64,000 bases of DNA from positions 269,014 through 333,013 of the forward strand of contig NZ_QYCN01000004.1 of NCBI RefSeq assembly GCF_003583925.1, in the 5' to 3' direction. Positions 48,492 to 57,161 of this stretch are shown in pieces. The DNA comes from Hymenobacter rubripertinctus (GTDB lineage Bacteria; Bacteroidota; Bacteroidia; Cytophagales; Hymenobacteraceae). Made by a program: the position numbers and the translations under genes. The notes below the pieces were generated by a model that saw nothing but the letters and a program-made list of their open reading frames with translations, was not told where the DNA came from and made no database searches. Position 1 is the stretch's first letter. Each line of letters begins with the position of its first letter.

Positions 48492-50987
48492 GTGAGTAGA
48501 TTTCTGAAAATTTCTTTTTTGACCCTGCTCTTTTTGCTGAGCGCGGCCGCGCTGGGGCTCTGGCTGGGGCAGGACCGGATTATCGGGCTGTTCGTGGCCG
48601 GCCTCAACCAGCACCTGGCCGTGCCGGTGCGCGCCCGCCGCCTGGAGGTATCGGTGCTCGACCAGTTTCCGCGCCTGTCCGTGACGCTGCACGACGTGGT
48701 GGTGAGCGGCTCCCAGCCCCAGGACACTACCCGGCTGCTGCGGGCCAGGCGGCTGTTCTGCGCCTTCGATGCCACCGACCTGCTGGCCGGGCGCTACCGC
48801 ATCCGGGCCATTACCCTCACCAACGGGCAGCTGAACGTGCGCCGCGACGCCCGGGGGGCCGGCAACTACCACCTGCTGCGCTCCGATACCACGGCCCCCG
48901 CCAACGCGCCGTTTGGCCTGGAGCTGGAAGACATCCGGCTGGAGCGCGTGCGGCTCACGTACGCCGATGCTGCCCGCCGCCAGTTCTTTGCCCTGCGCAC
49001 GCCCGGCCTGCGGGCCGCCGTCGACGTAACGGAAGCCCGCCTCAATGTGGCGGCCAGCGGCACGGCCCAAATGGAAACTATCCGCCTGGGGGCCGACGAT
49101 TATTTTCGGGCCAAGGACCTGCGCCTGCGGGTTTCGCTCACGATTGACCGGGCCGGGCAGCAGCTCACCATCCGGCCCTCGGAAATTGGGGTGGGGGCGG
49201 CGGCCTACACCGTGGCGGGCACCGTTGGCTACGCCGGCGCGCCCCGGCTCAACCTCACCGCCGCCGCCCGCCAGACCGACGCCCAGGCCCTGCTGGCGTT
49301 GTTGCCGCCGCGCCTCACCCGGGGGCTGGCCGGCTACCGCAGCCGGGGCGCGGTGTATTTCGAGGGTAGCGTGCGCGGAGAGTGGTCGGGGCAGCACAAC
49401 CCGGCTGTGGCCGTCCGCTTCGGATGCCGGGAGGCCTCGTTTTTTCACCCCGAATACCGGCAGGCCATCGACCACGTGAGTTTGCAGGGCTCTTTCAGCA
49501 ACGGGGCGCAGCAAACGGCGGCCAGCTCGGTGCTGCGGCTAAAGCAGGTGCGCGGGCAGCTGGCCGGCCGGCCGTTCAGCGGCGCGCTGGTGCTGCGTGA
49601 CTTCCGCACCCCGACCCTCGACCTGAGCTTGCTGGCCGACCTGGACATGGCCCGGGCGGTGCGGTTTTTCCCGGTGGCCGCCGTTCAGGCCGCCCAAGGC
49701 GAAGCCCGGCTGCGCCTGGAACTGCACGGCCCGGTAGCTGCCCTGCGCCGGCAACCCACCGCCGCGCAGGCCCACGGCGAACTGAGCCTGCGCGGCGTTA
49801 TGCTCCGCCTGCGCGACTTCCGCCAGCCCTTCACCGGCCTCAGCGCCCGCCTGGAGCTACGCGGGGCCGATGTGGCCGTGCGGGAGCTGCGCGGCCGCCT
49901 CGGCCACTCCGACTTCCGGGGCAGCGCCACCCTGCGCAACGTGGCCGGCTGGGCCTCGCGCCCCGGCCAGCCCCTGCGCGTAGAGGCCAACCTGAGTTCC
50001 GAACTGCTCGATTTCAATCAGCTCCTGTACGTGTATCAGCCCGCCGCCCCGGGGGCTTCGGGCGGCGGGGCGGCCAGCACGAGCGGCGGCCTGCACGTAC
50101 CGCCCAACCTGGTTCTGGACGTGCGCGCCCAGGCGGGGCAGGTGCGCTTCCGCCGGTTGCGGGGCCGGGCGTTGCGCGGAAGCCTGCGGCTCCGCAACCA
50201 GGTATTCAGCTCCGCCGGCCTGAGCCTGACGGCCGCCGGCGGGCAGCTAAGCGCCCACGGCACCGTGGATGCCCGCCAGCCCCGGCTACTAAAAGCCAGC
50301 ACCGTAGCCAGTTGCCAGCAGGTGCCGCTGGATAGTCTGTTTTACGTGTTCGAAGATTTTGGCCAGCAGTTTATCACCAGCCGCCACCTGCGCGGCACGC
50401 TCACGGCCACGGCCGTTTCCGATACCTACTTCGATGGCCGGCTGACGCCCCTGCCGGACCGGCTGGAGGCCCAGGTACAGGCCACCGTGCGGGCGGGCGC
50501 GCTGCTCAACTTCGAACCCTTGCAGAAGCTGAGCCTGGTAGCCGACCGTGCCACCCTACGCCACCTGCGCTTCGCGGAGCTGCACAACAACTTCTACATC
50601 CAGAGCCGGACGGTGTACGTGCCGGAAATGGATATCCGCTCCAACGTGCGGGCCGCCGCCCTGATCCGGATAACCGGCACCCACACCTTCGACCAGCAGC
50701 TCGACTACCACGTGCGGATTCCGCTGCTGCCGGGCCTGCTGCCCCGGGCCGCCGCCCGCGCCGATGGCCCCATGTTGCGGCTGGCCATTCGGGGCACCGA
50801 AAGCAACTTCACGGTGCGCTACGAAACGGGCAGCCCCACCCTGCCGGCAGCCCGGCCGGCCCCGGCACCGGTAGCTTCGCCCGCTGCGCCGGGGCCGGCC
50901 CGCCCGGCGGCCAAGCCTTCCTGGGAGGTAAAAAAGCCCGCCAAAAAACCTGCGGAGCCCCAGGTCGGCGACTACTTCGAGTTTTGA
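48492..50987 (+). CDS. AsmA-like inner-membrane-anchored protein
   Basis: An 831-residue protein with a single N-terminal membrane helix (about 3-25, ISFLTLLFLLSAAALGLWL), then a very long beta-rich periplasmic region. The opening after the helix (LNQHLAVPVRARRLEVSVLDQFPRLSVTLHDVVVSG) and the C-terminal VLRLKQVRG...DLDMARAVRFFPV and LNFEPLQKLSLVADRATLRHLRFAELHNNFYIQSRTV blocks match the AsmA/DUF3971-like family, which in other bacteria moves phospholipids between membranes. A Pro/Ala/Lys tail ends it. Start: GTG at 48492 near the helix, or GTG 48447; uncertain. The exact role here is inferred. Confidence 0.82.
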   Translation: MSRFLKISFLTLLFLLSAAALGLWLGQDRIIGLFVAGLNQHLAVPVRARRLEVSVLDQFPRLSVTLHDVVVSGSQPQDTTRLLRARRLFCAFDATDLLAGRYRIRAITLTNGQLNVRRDARGAGNYHLLRSDTTAPANAPFGLELEDIRLERVRLTYADAARRQFFALRTPGLRAAVDVTEARLNVAASGTAQMETIRLGADDYFRAKDLRLRVSLTIDRAGQQLTIRPSEIGVGAAAYTVAGTVGYAGAPRLNLTAAARQTDAQALLALLPPRLTRGLAGYRSRGAVYFEGSVRGEWSGQHNPAVAVRFGCREASFFHPEYRQAIDHVSLQGSFSNGAQQTAASSVLRLKQVRGQLAGRPFSGALVLRDFRTPTLDLSLLADLDMARAVRFFPVAAVQAAQGEARLRLELHGPVAALRRQPTAAQAHGELSLRGVMLRLRDFRQPFTGLSARLELRGADVAVRELRGRLGHSDFRGSATLRNVAGWASRPGQPLRVEANLSSELLDFNQLLYVYQPAAPGASGGGAASTSGGLHVPPNLVLDVRAQAGQVRFRRLRGRALRGSLRLRNQVFSSAGLSLTAAGGQLSAHGTVDARQPRLLKASTVASCQQVPLDSLFYVFEDFGQQFITSRHLRGTLTATAVSDTYFDGRLTPLPDRLEAQVQATVRAGALLNFEPLQKLSLVADRATLRHLRFAELHNNFYIQSRTVYVPEMDIRSNVRAAALIRITGTHTFDQQLDYHVRIPLLPGLLPRAAARADGPMLRLAIRGTESNFTVRYETGSPTLPAARPAPAPVASPAAPGPARPAAKPSWEVKKPAKKPAEPQVGDYFEF

Positions 50988-51118
50988 AGTCCGGCAAAAT
51001 TTCAGCCGCGAAAGCAACAGAAACGGCATTTGAGCCGGCTCCCGACGGCCCGGAGCCAACCTCTACCGCAGTCAGTGCGTTAAGACGGCAGATTATTCCT
51101 CCTCCTACCCTTCTTTCC

Positions 51119-52018
51119 ATGAACGACTCCCAACTGCTCCAGAACTATTCCGACCAGGAAAAAGCCGCTTACTTGAGCGTTATTGCCAGTCTGGCTTCGG
51201 CCGACCGCGAGGCATCGGCCCCCGAAGTGGAATTCCTCCAGCAGCTGGCCCACCAGGCCGGCCTGAGCGGCGGGGCTACCCAGCAGGTGTTGGCTGCCGC
51301 CAAAGACGCCACCAACGAAAGCATCAAAGCCAGCCTCGACGCACTGCGTGGCAGCGACCTGCGTTTCTCGCTGGTGACTGACCTGATCAGCTTCGCCCGC
51401 GCCGACGGCGCGTACTCCAACACGGAGGAAGATATGGTGAACAAGATTTCCTCTTACCTCGGCATCAGCCAGCAGCAGACCCACACGCTGGAACAGGTAG
51501 TCGATCAGGCCGCCAGCGTACCCCACAACGCCAGCGACCCGGCCAAACAGGGCTTTTTCAGCGGTATTACCGATAAGCTGGAAGGAGCCGGTATCCCGAA
51601 AGGCGCCCTCATGGCCGGCCTGCTCGGCGTGGTCGCGCCCATGGTCATTTCCAAGGTGATGGGCGGCCGGGGCCAGAGCGGCGGCGGCGGCATGGGCGGT
51701 GGCCTGATGAGCAGCGGCATGGGCGGCCTGCTCGGCGGCGCGGCCCAAAGCGGTATGGGTGGCTTACTCGGCGGTTTGCTGGGTGGCGGCCTGCTCGGCG
51801 GTGCCATGGGCGGCGGTCAGCAGCAGGCGCAGTACGGCAACTATCCGCAGCAAGGTTCCCATACGGGCAGCGGCGGCCTGGGCTCCATCATGTCGATTCT
51901 GGGCGGCCTCGGTGGCCAGCCCAACTCCCAGCCCCGCAGCGCCGGCGGCGGTGGCCTCGGCGGCCTGCTCAGCGGCGGTATGGGGGGCCTGCTCGGCGGC
52001 CTGCTTGGCGGCCGGTAG
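51119..52018 (+). CDS. TerB-like protein with Gly-rich tail
   Basis: A 299-residue protein. The first 170 residues form a helical domain like the tellurite-resistance TerB family (AAYLSVIASLASADREASAPEVEFLQQLA and LVTDLISFARADGAYSNTEEDMVNKISSYLGI), with acidic residues that bind metal in TerB. The second half is Gly/Met/Leu rich with GGLLGG repeats that resemble structural or membrane-associating tails. There is no signal peptide. The start ATG 51119 is preferred because upstream in-frame sequence is not TerB-like. The stop codon is the first unit of a heptamer minisatellite. Confidence 0.75.
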   Translation: MNDSQLLQNYSDQEKAAYLSVIASLASADREASAPEVEFLQQLAHQAGLSGGATQQVLAAAKDATNESIKASLDALRGSDLRFSLVTDLISFARADGAYSNTEEDMVNKISSYLGISQQQTHTLEQVVDQAASVPHNASDPAKQGFFSGITDKLEGAGIPKGALMAGLLGVVAPMVISKVMGGRGQSGGGGMGGGLMSSGMGGLLGGAAQSGMGGLLGGLLGGGLLGGAMGGGQQQAQYGNYPQQGSHTGSGGLGSIMSILGGLGGQPNSQPRSAGGGGLGGLLSGGMGGLLGGLLGGR

Positions 52019-52125
52019 CTGGTAGCTGGTAGCTGGTAGCTGGTAGCTGGTAGCTGGTAGCTGGTAGCTGGTAGCTGGTAGCTGGTAGCTGGTAGCTGGT
52101 AGCTGGTAGCTGGTAGCTGGTAGCT
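52014..52125 (+). repeat. (GGTAGCT)16 heptamer minisatellite
   Basis: Sixteen exact head-to-tail copies of a 7-base unit (112 bases) with no interruption. The first copy contains the TAG stop of the TerB-like gene, and the array stops 9 bases before a strong terminator. The unit is not a multiple of three, so any copy-number change does not affect the stop. Confidence 0.97.
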
Positions 52126-52134
52126 GAAAAAACG

Positions 52135-52177
52135 AAGAAGGCCCCGTACTCAACCGAGTACGGGGCCTTCTTTTTGT
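52135..52177. terminator. Strong bidirectional terminator
   Basis: A 17-bp stem (52135-52151 with 52156-52172), tetraloop AACC, then T residues; between the TerB-like gene and the convergent MscS gene. Confidence 0.9.
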
Positions 52178-52238
52178 CGAAGTATTGGGGTATTCTGAAT
52201 GAGAGCTCTCTGCTATCAGCTCTCTGCTAACCGCTTAT

Positions 52239-53408
52239 TTAAGAGCTGGCAATGGATTGATTCCCGGATTGCTGGAGGCTTTTGGGCAGGTCGGTGCCGC
52301 CGCCGGTGCCGGACAGGCGGGTCATGGTGGTATCGACGAAGCTGGCCCCGACTTCTTCCACGGCCGACACGATTTTAAAGTTGACCTCCTCCATCACGTC
52401 GAGGTACTCATCGTAGCTGTTGGTGTGCACGTAGTACTGCACCCGCACGTCCTTCGAATTGGAGGTGAGGGAGGTAAACTTCACCTGCACATCGGGCGTG
52501 ATGAGGCGGTGCTCCACGATGGCCTTGCGCACCTGGTCGAGGATGCGGTGGAGCTGGTCGCTGGTGGTCATCTGGGTGAGCGACATCATGAAGAACACCC
52601 GGCGGGCAGTGCGCCGCGAGAGGTTATCGAGGGGCTTGTCGATCATGGACTTATTGGGCACCGTCACGTAGCTTTTCTCCACGGTACGAATTCGGGTGCT
52701 GCGGAAACCGATTTTCTCCACCGAGCCCGTCAGATCGCCCACGCTCACCAAATCGCCCACTACAAAGGGCTGGTCGAGGAAGATGGTGAACGAGGCCAGC
52801 AGGTTTTCCAGGCTTTCCTTGGCGGCGAAGGCCACGGCCAGGCCGCCAATGCCCAGGCCCCCGACCACGGCCGTTACATCAACATCGAACACCTTGCCCA
52901 GAATGATGAGGAAGGCCACAATGGCCACGAACAACTTGATCAGGTCGCGGGCGAAGGGTACGAGCTGGTTGGTGAGCCGTGAGGGGTCGCGCAACGCCCG
53001 GTTCATGAACACGAGCACCGCCAGATCGATCATGCGCAGAAAAATCCAGGTGATGCCCGTGATAAAGGCAATTTGGTAGACCCGGAAGGCAAACACCCCA
53101 TACCAGGGCGTGTTGCGGCCCAGTTCGGCCGTACGCACCGGAATATCCATCACGGTGTAGGCGATAAACACCGTAATCAGGAAGATGACGATGGAAATGG
53201 GCTTGATGAGCAGCTGGTGAAACTGCGCCTCGGTCACGTCCTCATCCACCTTCGCTTTAAAGAAGCGGAAGAGTACCTTGGTGAGCAGGCGTGACACGAG
53301 GTTCTTGAGCACCAACCCCGCCAGCAGAATGACGGCGGCAATCAGGTATTCCTGCACCTCCACGCTCAGAAAGCGGTAGTGCAGAATCTCTTGAACAGAC
53401 ATGGGCAT
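52239..53408 (-). CDS. Mechanosensitive ion channel of the MscS family
   Basis: A 389-residue membrane protein. Several hydrophobic helices occupy the first 175 residues. The pore-lining helix and conserved MscS block read TAVVGGLGIGGLAVAFAAKESLENLLAS (about 182-209), followed by FLDQPFVVGDLVSVGDLTGSVEKIGFRSTRIRTVE and the cytoplasmic vestibule. It opens on membrane tension and protects against osmotic downshock. A double start (MPMSV) makes 53408 or 53402 possible. The C-terminus ends in a Gly/Ser-rich tail. Confidence 0.92.
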   Translation of the reverse strand: MPMSVQEILHYRFLSVEVQEYLIAAVILLAGLVLKNLVSRLLTKVLFRFFKAKVDEDVTEAQFHQLLIKPISIVIFLITVFIAYTVMDIPVRTAELGRNTPWYGVFAFRVYQIAFITGITWIFLRMIDLAVLVFMNRALRDPSRLTNQLVPFARDLIKLFVAIVAFLIILGKVFDVDVTAVVGGLGIGGLAVAFAAKESLENLLASFTIFLDQPFVVGDLVSVGDLTGSVEKIGFRSTRIRTVEKSYVTVPNKSMIDKPLDNLSRRTARRVFFMMSLTQMTTSDQLHRILDQVRKAIVEHRLITPDVQVKFTSLTSNSKDVRVQYYVHTNSYDEYLDVMEEVNFKIVSAVEEVGASFVDTTMTRLSGTGGGTDLPKSLQQSGNQSIASS

Positions 53409-53441
53409 GGGCGGCGGAAAAAAGGGCTAAAGGAGCAACAA

Positions 53442-53489
53442 ACAAGCCGGCTGCTCACTGCCCCGATTGGCAGCAAGCAGCCGGCTTGT
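53442..53489 (-). terminator. Hairpin downstream of the amino-acid dehydrogenase gene
   Basis: A 14-bp stem (53442-53455 with 53476-53489) in the gap between the dehydrogenase and MscS genes; on the minus strand it is followed by a T-rich stretch. Confidence 0.6.
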
Positions 53490-53571
53490 CAGGGTTCTAA
53501 CGCAACCAGGCACCTGGCGTTACGCTACGTCCTGCCGCAAACACCGGGCCGGGCGGGGCCGGCGGCGGCGG

Positions 53572-54801
53572 TTACACCAGTTGGCGCAGGGCCATTTCGA
53601 ACGATTTCTGGGCCAGACCGGTGGTCTGTTCGCCCTGGGCCCGGGTGCGGGCCAGCGCCGCCCGGATCACGCGGGACGTATCCTGAAAAATGGCTTGATC
53701 AGTGATTTCGGCGTTGGATTCCATCAGGTAGGCGAACACCCGGGCCATGCCGCAGTTGGCAATAAAGTCGGGAATCACGCTCACCTGGGCGTCGGCAAAC
53801 TCGCCGGTGGGGCCGAAGAAGATTTCGGGGTCCTGGAAGGGCACGTTGGCCCCGCAGGAAATAACCTCCAGGCCGCCGGCTACCAGCGCCTCCACCTGCG
53901 CCCGGCTCACGAGCCGCGAGGCGGCGGCCGGGATAAAGATTTCGGCCCCACTGCTCCAGATGCGCCGGTCTACTTCCTCGAAAGACAGCAGATCGGGGGC
54001 GGCCAGTTCGTTGCCGTTGCGGGTGAGGAAGAGGTGGCGGATTTCTTCCAGCGAAAAACCTTCTTCCTTGATCAGGCCCCCGGCCCGGTCGATGATGCCC
54101 GTGACACGGCCGCCCTGGCTGGCCAGATAATAGGCCGCCGCCGCCCCCACATTGCCCCAGCCCTGGATGATGGCCCGCTTGCCGGCCACCGGGCGGTTGC
54201 CCCACAGTTCATAGTAGTGGCGCACGGCCTCGGCCACGCCGTAGCCCGTAATCAGGTCGGCCACGGTGTATTTGCGGCTGAGCTCGGGGGTAAAGGTGGC
54301 GTCTTCGAGCACTTTTACCACGCCTTGACGCAGCTGGCCCAGCTTCTGGATCTTCTGGGGCTCAGTGGCGTGGTAGTGCCCGTTCACCACACCTTCCTGG
54401 GGGTGCCAGAGGCCGTAGTCCTCCGTAATCGGAATCACATCGTGAATTTCGTCCACGTTCAGGTCGCCGCCGGTGCCGTAATAGGCTTTGAGCAGCGGAA
54501 TTACGGCCCGGTACCAGCGCTCCAGCACGCCCCGCTTGCGGGGGTCCTGGGGGTCGAAGTTGATACCCGACTTGGCCCCGCCAATGGCCGGCCCCGAGAC
54601 GGTGAACTTCACTTCCATCGTTTTGGCCAGACTTTCTACTTCGCGCTTATCGAGGCCCTTGCGCATGCGGGTGCCGCCGCCGGCCGCCCCGCCCCGCAGC
54701 GAGTTGATGACGACCCAGCCTTCGGCCTCGGTTTCGGCATCCTGCCATTCAAATACGATTTCGGGACGCTTGTTTTCAAACTTGGCCAGCAGCTCTTTCA
54801 T
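53572..54801 (-). CDS. Glu/Leu/Phe/Val dehydrogenase family protein
   Basis: A 409-residue NAD(P)-dependent amino-acid dehydrogenase. The catalytic domain has GAAGGGTRM (about 39-47), the Lys region GGAKSG (about 73-78, K76), and TGGDLNVDEIHDV; the Rossmann domain has GWGNVG (about 205). The lysine spacing and GGAKSG resemble glutamate dehydrogenases more than the leucine enzyme at 34861, but substrate is open. A TAnnTTTG promoter lies upstream. Start at 54801 (MKELLAKFENKRPEIV). It is distinct from the leucine dehydrogenase, so the window has two members of this family. Confidence 0.85.
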   Translation of the reverse strand: MKELLAKFENKRPEIVFEWQDAETEAEGWVVINSLRGGAAGGGTRMRKGLDKREVESLAKTMEVKFTVSGPAIGGAKSGINFDPQDPRKRGVLERWYRAVIPLLKAYYGTGGDLNVDEIHDVIPITEDYGLWHPQEGVVNGHYHATEPQKIQKLGQLRQGVVKVLEDATFTPELSRKYTVADLITGYGVAEAVRHYYELWGNRPVAGKRAIIQGWGNVGAAAAYYLASQGGRVTGIIDRAGGLIKEEGFSLEEIRHLFLTRNGNELAAPDLLSFEEVDRRIWSSGAEIFIPAAASRLVSRAQVEALVAGGLEVISCGANVPFQDPEIFFGPTGEFADAQVSVIPDFIANCGMARVFAYLMESNAEITDQAIFQDTSRVIRAALARTRAQGEQTTGLAQKSFEMALRQLV

Positions 54802-54837
54802 CGGCGGTAGGGGTGGGGTGGGTGTAAAATTCCGGGG

Positions 54838-54845
54838 CAAAGGTA
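54838..54845 (-). promoter_or_regulatory. -7 element TACCTTTG (minus strand)
   Basis: The minus strand reads TACCTTTG, an exact TAnnTTTG match, 37 bases before the dehydrogenase start. Confidence 0.55.
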
Positions 54846-55053
54846 CACACGTCAGACTGGCCCGCCACCTGCCCAAACCGCCAAGACAATCCTGCTCAGC
54901 GGCTAACCCTTAATATAATATAAATCATATATACAGACGAACCCTCTCCTAAGCTCAACCGTCAGGCAGCGTCTGCGGCGGGGAGCCGTCTTTAGCCCGC
55001 CGTCTTGCGTAGAAGGACGCACGGGTACAATTTTCCCACGTTTGTAACTTTTT

Positions 55054-55083
55054 TTTGACCCTGGTACCCTCCAAGGAACTTTG
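55054..55083 (+). promoter_or_regulatory. Bacteroidota-type promoter of the ArsR-like gene
   Basis: TTTG at 55054-55057 and GAACTTTG at 55076-55083, 18 bases apart, match the -33/-7 pattern apart from the first base of the -7. The ATG is 70 bases further on. Confidence 0.55.
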
Positions 55084-55152
55084 CGGGTTTAAAATATCGT
55101 ATTAGCCATATTCCTGCATACCTCCCCCTTGGTACCACCGTTGTAACGACAT

Positions 55153-55461
55153 ATGAAACCATTGCTTTCACGCGTAGAATCCAAAAAAGTAGATAAGGCT
55201 GCTGCCATGCTTAAAGTGCTGGCGCACCCGAAACGGCTGGCTATCGTGGACTTGCTGGGCAAGGAGGACAAGATGACCGTCACGGAAATCTACCGTTCGC
55301 TCGACCTGCCGCAGGCCATTGCCTCCCAGCACCTCATCACGCTCAAAGACCGGGGTATTCTTTCCTCGCTCAAGGTGGGCACCAAAATCTACTACTCCCT
55401 CTCCATTCCGAAGCTGCTCGACGTAATCGACTCTTTGGAAGACTGCTGCGACACAATCTGA
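55153..55461 (+). CDS. ArsR-family transcriptional regulator
   Basis: A 102-residue winged helix-turn-helix protein: VDKAAAMLKVLAHPKRLAIVDLLGKEDKMTVTEIYRSLDLPQAIASQHLITLKDRGILSSLKVGTKIYYSL read in pieces. It lacks the CxC metal motif of ArsR/SmtB in helix 3 but ends with a Cys pair (DCCDTI), so it could sense thiol or metal differently or respond to another signal. The gene follows an unusually AT-rich promoter region and may be autoregulated. Confidence 0.85.
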   Translation: MKPLLSRVESKKVDKAAAMLKVLAHPKRLAIVDLLGKEDKMTVTEIYRSLDLPQAIASQHLITLKDRGILSSLKVGTKIYYSLSIPKLLDVIDSLEDCCDTI

Positions 55462-55527
55462 CTGGCAGCCGTTAGCTGTTAGCTGACGTTCCGGGAGTGT
55501 TTCAGCGGTGCTTTCTGAATTAAAAAA

Positions 55528-55564
55528 GGCCACCTGACATCCGTTGTCAGGTGGCCCTTTTTTT
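55528..55564. terminator. Bidirectional terminator
   Basis: A 12-bp stem GGCCACCTGACA (55528-55539) with TGTCAGGTGGCC (55545-55556), with A and T tracts on the outer sides, between the ArsR-type gene and hemA (-). Confidence 0.9.
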
Positions 55565-55620
55565 TGGGATAACCGCCCCCACCTACTGCTCTTCAGTGGC
55601 AGGCCAGCAGCGGATAATTT

Positions 55621-56895
55621 TCAGCTAACAGCGGCGCTCTGGCGTTCGAGGTCGAAGAGGTCGGTGAGCGTGTCGATGAGCTGGTCGGCCTCGCCGCGCT
55701 TGCAGGCAGCTTTGAGCTGGAGCACGGGCTGCTTGAGGATTTTCTGCATCAGCGAGCGGGTGATGTCGTCGAGGCGCTTGGTTTCGGCGGGGCTCAGCTT
55801 CTTCTGGTAGCGGTCCATCTCTTCGAGGCGGATTTGCTCCAGCGCATTCTTGAGCTTCTGAATGGTGGGCGACACCAGCATTTCCTTGGTCCAGTCCTGG
55901 AGGCCCACCATGCTTTCGGCAATGATGGCCCGCACCTGGGGCACGGCGGCCAGGCGGCGCTCCAGGGCGGCCGAAGCCTTGCTCTGGATGGCATCGATGT
56001 TATAGACCAGCACGCCGGGCACCTGCTCCACGTCGGGGGCGATGCTGCGGGGCACCGACAGGTCGATGAAGAACTTATAGCTCAGCACTTCTAGGTTGGC
56101 CACCAGGGCGCGGGTGAAGAAGGGCTCGGCATGGGCGATGCTGCTAATCACCACATCGGCTTCCTTGAGCGCTTCCGCCAGGTTCTCGAAGTCAACCAAA
56201 CCAAGGCCGCACTCCTCGGCCAGCGCCTCGGCCTTGGCGCGGGTGCGGTTGCAGATAGTGACGTCGGTGAACGTTTTGCTGTCGCCGAAGTGGCGGCAGA
56301 CGTCGGCCCCAATTTCGCCCAGGCCCACTACCAGCACGCGGGGGTTGGCCACGTCGGCGGTCAGCTCTTCTACTAATTCCAGGGCGGCGTAGGAGGTGGA
56401 GGCGGCCCCGTCGCGGAACGAGGTTTCCTGCTGCACGCGCTTGTTGGTAAAAAACACGGTGTGCAGCAGTCGGTGCAGAAACGGACCGGCCGCATCGGCA
56501 TCGGCCGACCACTGGTAGGCTTGCTTGACCTGGTTGCTGATTTGCAGGTCGCCGACGACCTGGGCCTCCAGGCCCATGGCTACCTCAAAGAGGTGCTGAA
56601 CGGCGTCGTGGTGCTCATCGAACACGTCGAAGTAAGGAAAGAACTCGCTGACCTCCGCCAGACCCTTAAGCTCACCCAGGGCCTCGATAATGGCGGGGCT
56701 CTGGTCGCGCTCGGCCGAATAATACACCTCGGTGCGGTTACAGGTACTGAGCACCAGCAGGTCGGAGAGGCCCAACTCGTGGTGTAGCGTGTGCAGGAAA
56801 CGCCGGCAGGCAGCCTCGTCCAGCGCAATCAGCTCGCGAATGGCGAGTGGGGCTTTCTTGAAGGATAAACTGACGGCCTTGAATGGATGGAGCAT
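55621..56895 (-). CDS. hemA: Glutamyl-tRNA reductase
   Basis: Reduces glutamyl-tRNA to glutamate-1-semialdehyde, the first step of tetrapyrrole (heme) synthesis. The 424-residue protein has the catalytic Cys in LSTCNRTEVYY (C52), the specificity block GLEAQVVGDLQISNQVKQAYQ, and an NADPH domain with VLVVGLGEIG. A C-terminal helical dimerisation region follows. No other heme gene lies beside it. The promoter (CAAAAATA on the + strand, TATTTTTG on the minus) lies about 30 bases upstream. Confidence 0.96.
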   Translation of the reverse strand: MLHPFKAVSLSFKKAPLAIRELIALDEAACRRFLHTLHHELGLSDLLVLSTCNRTEVYYSAERDQSPAIIEALGELKGLAEVSEFFPYFDVFDEHHDAVQHLFEVAMGLEAQVVGDLQISNQVKQAYQWSADADAAGPFLHRLLHTVFFTNKRVQQETSFRDGAASTSYAALELVEELTADVANPRVLVVGLGEIGADVCRHFGDSKTFTDVTICNRTRAKAEALAEECGLGLVDFENLAEALKEADVVISSIAHAEPFFTRALVANLEVLSYKFFIDLSVPRSIAPDVEQVPGVLVYNIDAIQSKASAALERRLAAVPQVRAIIAESMVGLQDWTKEMLVSPTIQKLKNALEQIRLEEMDRYQKKLSPAETKRLDDITRSLMQKILKQPVLQLKAACKRGEADQLIDTLTDLFDLERQSAAVS

Positions 56896-56923
56896 AGCAG
56901 GTGCTAGTGCGAAAATCAGGGGG

Positions 56924-56931
56924 CAAAAATA
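56924..56931 (-). promoter_or_regulatory. -7 element TATTTTTG for hemA (minus strand)
   Basis: An exact TAnnTTTG match read on the minus strand, 29 bases before the hemA ATG. Confidence 0.55.
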
Positions 56932-57161
56932 CGTTACAAATTGCTAGGGTAAAAACAGAAGAACCGGGCCGGGGGTTCGGGGCAACGCCAAATTTGGACA
57001 GAAACCGGTTTTGAGCCGTTTAACGAACCATTGGGGCGGCGAAAATGGGTGAAAAACATCTTTCTTCGGACCGGCCACTGGCTGGGGCTTGGGCCGGAAA
57101 CGTATCTTCGCCGGGGTGCCGGCCGTATCCGGCACGTCTGCCACCCCGTTTTCTGCCCTCC

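Larger units (their letters stand above)
54802..55152. other. AT-richer divergent promoter region
   Basis: A divergent spacer between the dehydrogenase (-) and the ArsR-type regulator (+). It is clearly more AT-rich than the rest, especially around 54910-54940. It holds the two promoters listed separately and no supported gene. Confidence 0.6.

Noticed and set aside
51119..52018. Tellurite resistance operon
   Set aside because: Only a TerB-like domain is present; no terC, terD or terA genes are nearby, so a resistance role is not claimed.
52014..52125. Possible CRISPR array
   Set aside because: The 7-base units are contiguous with no spacers and no cas genes are nearby; it is a tandem minisatellite.
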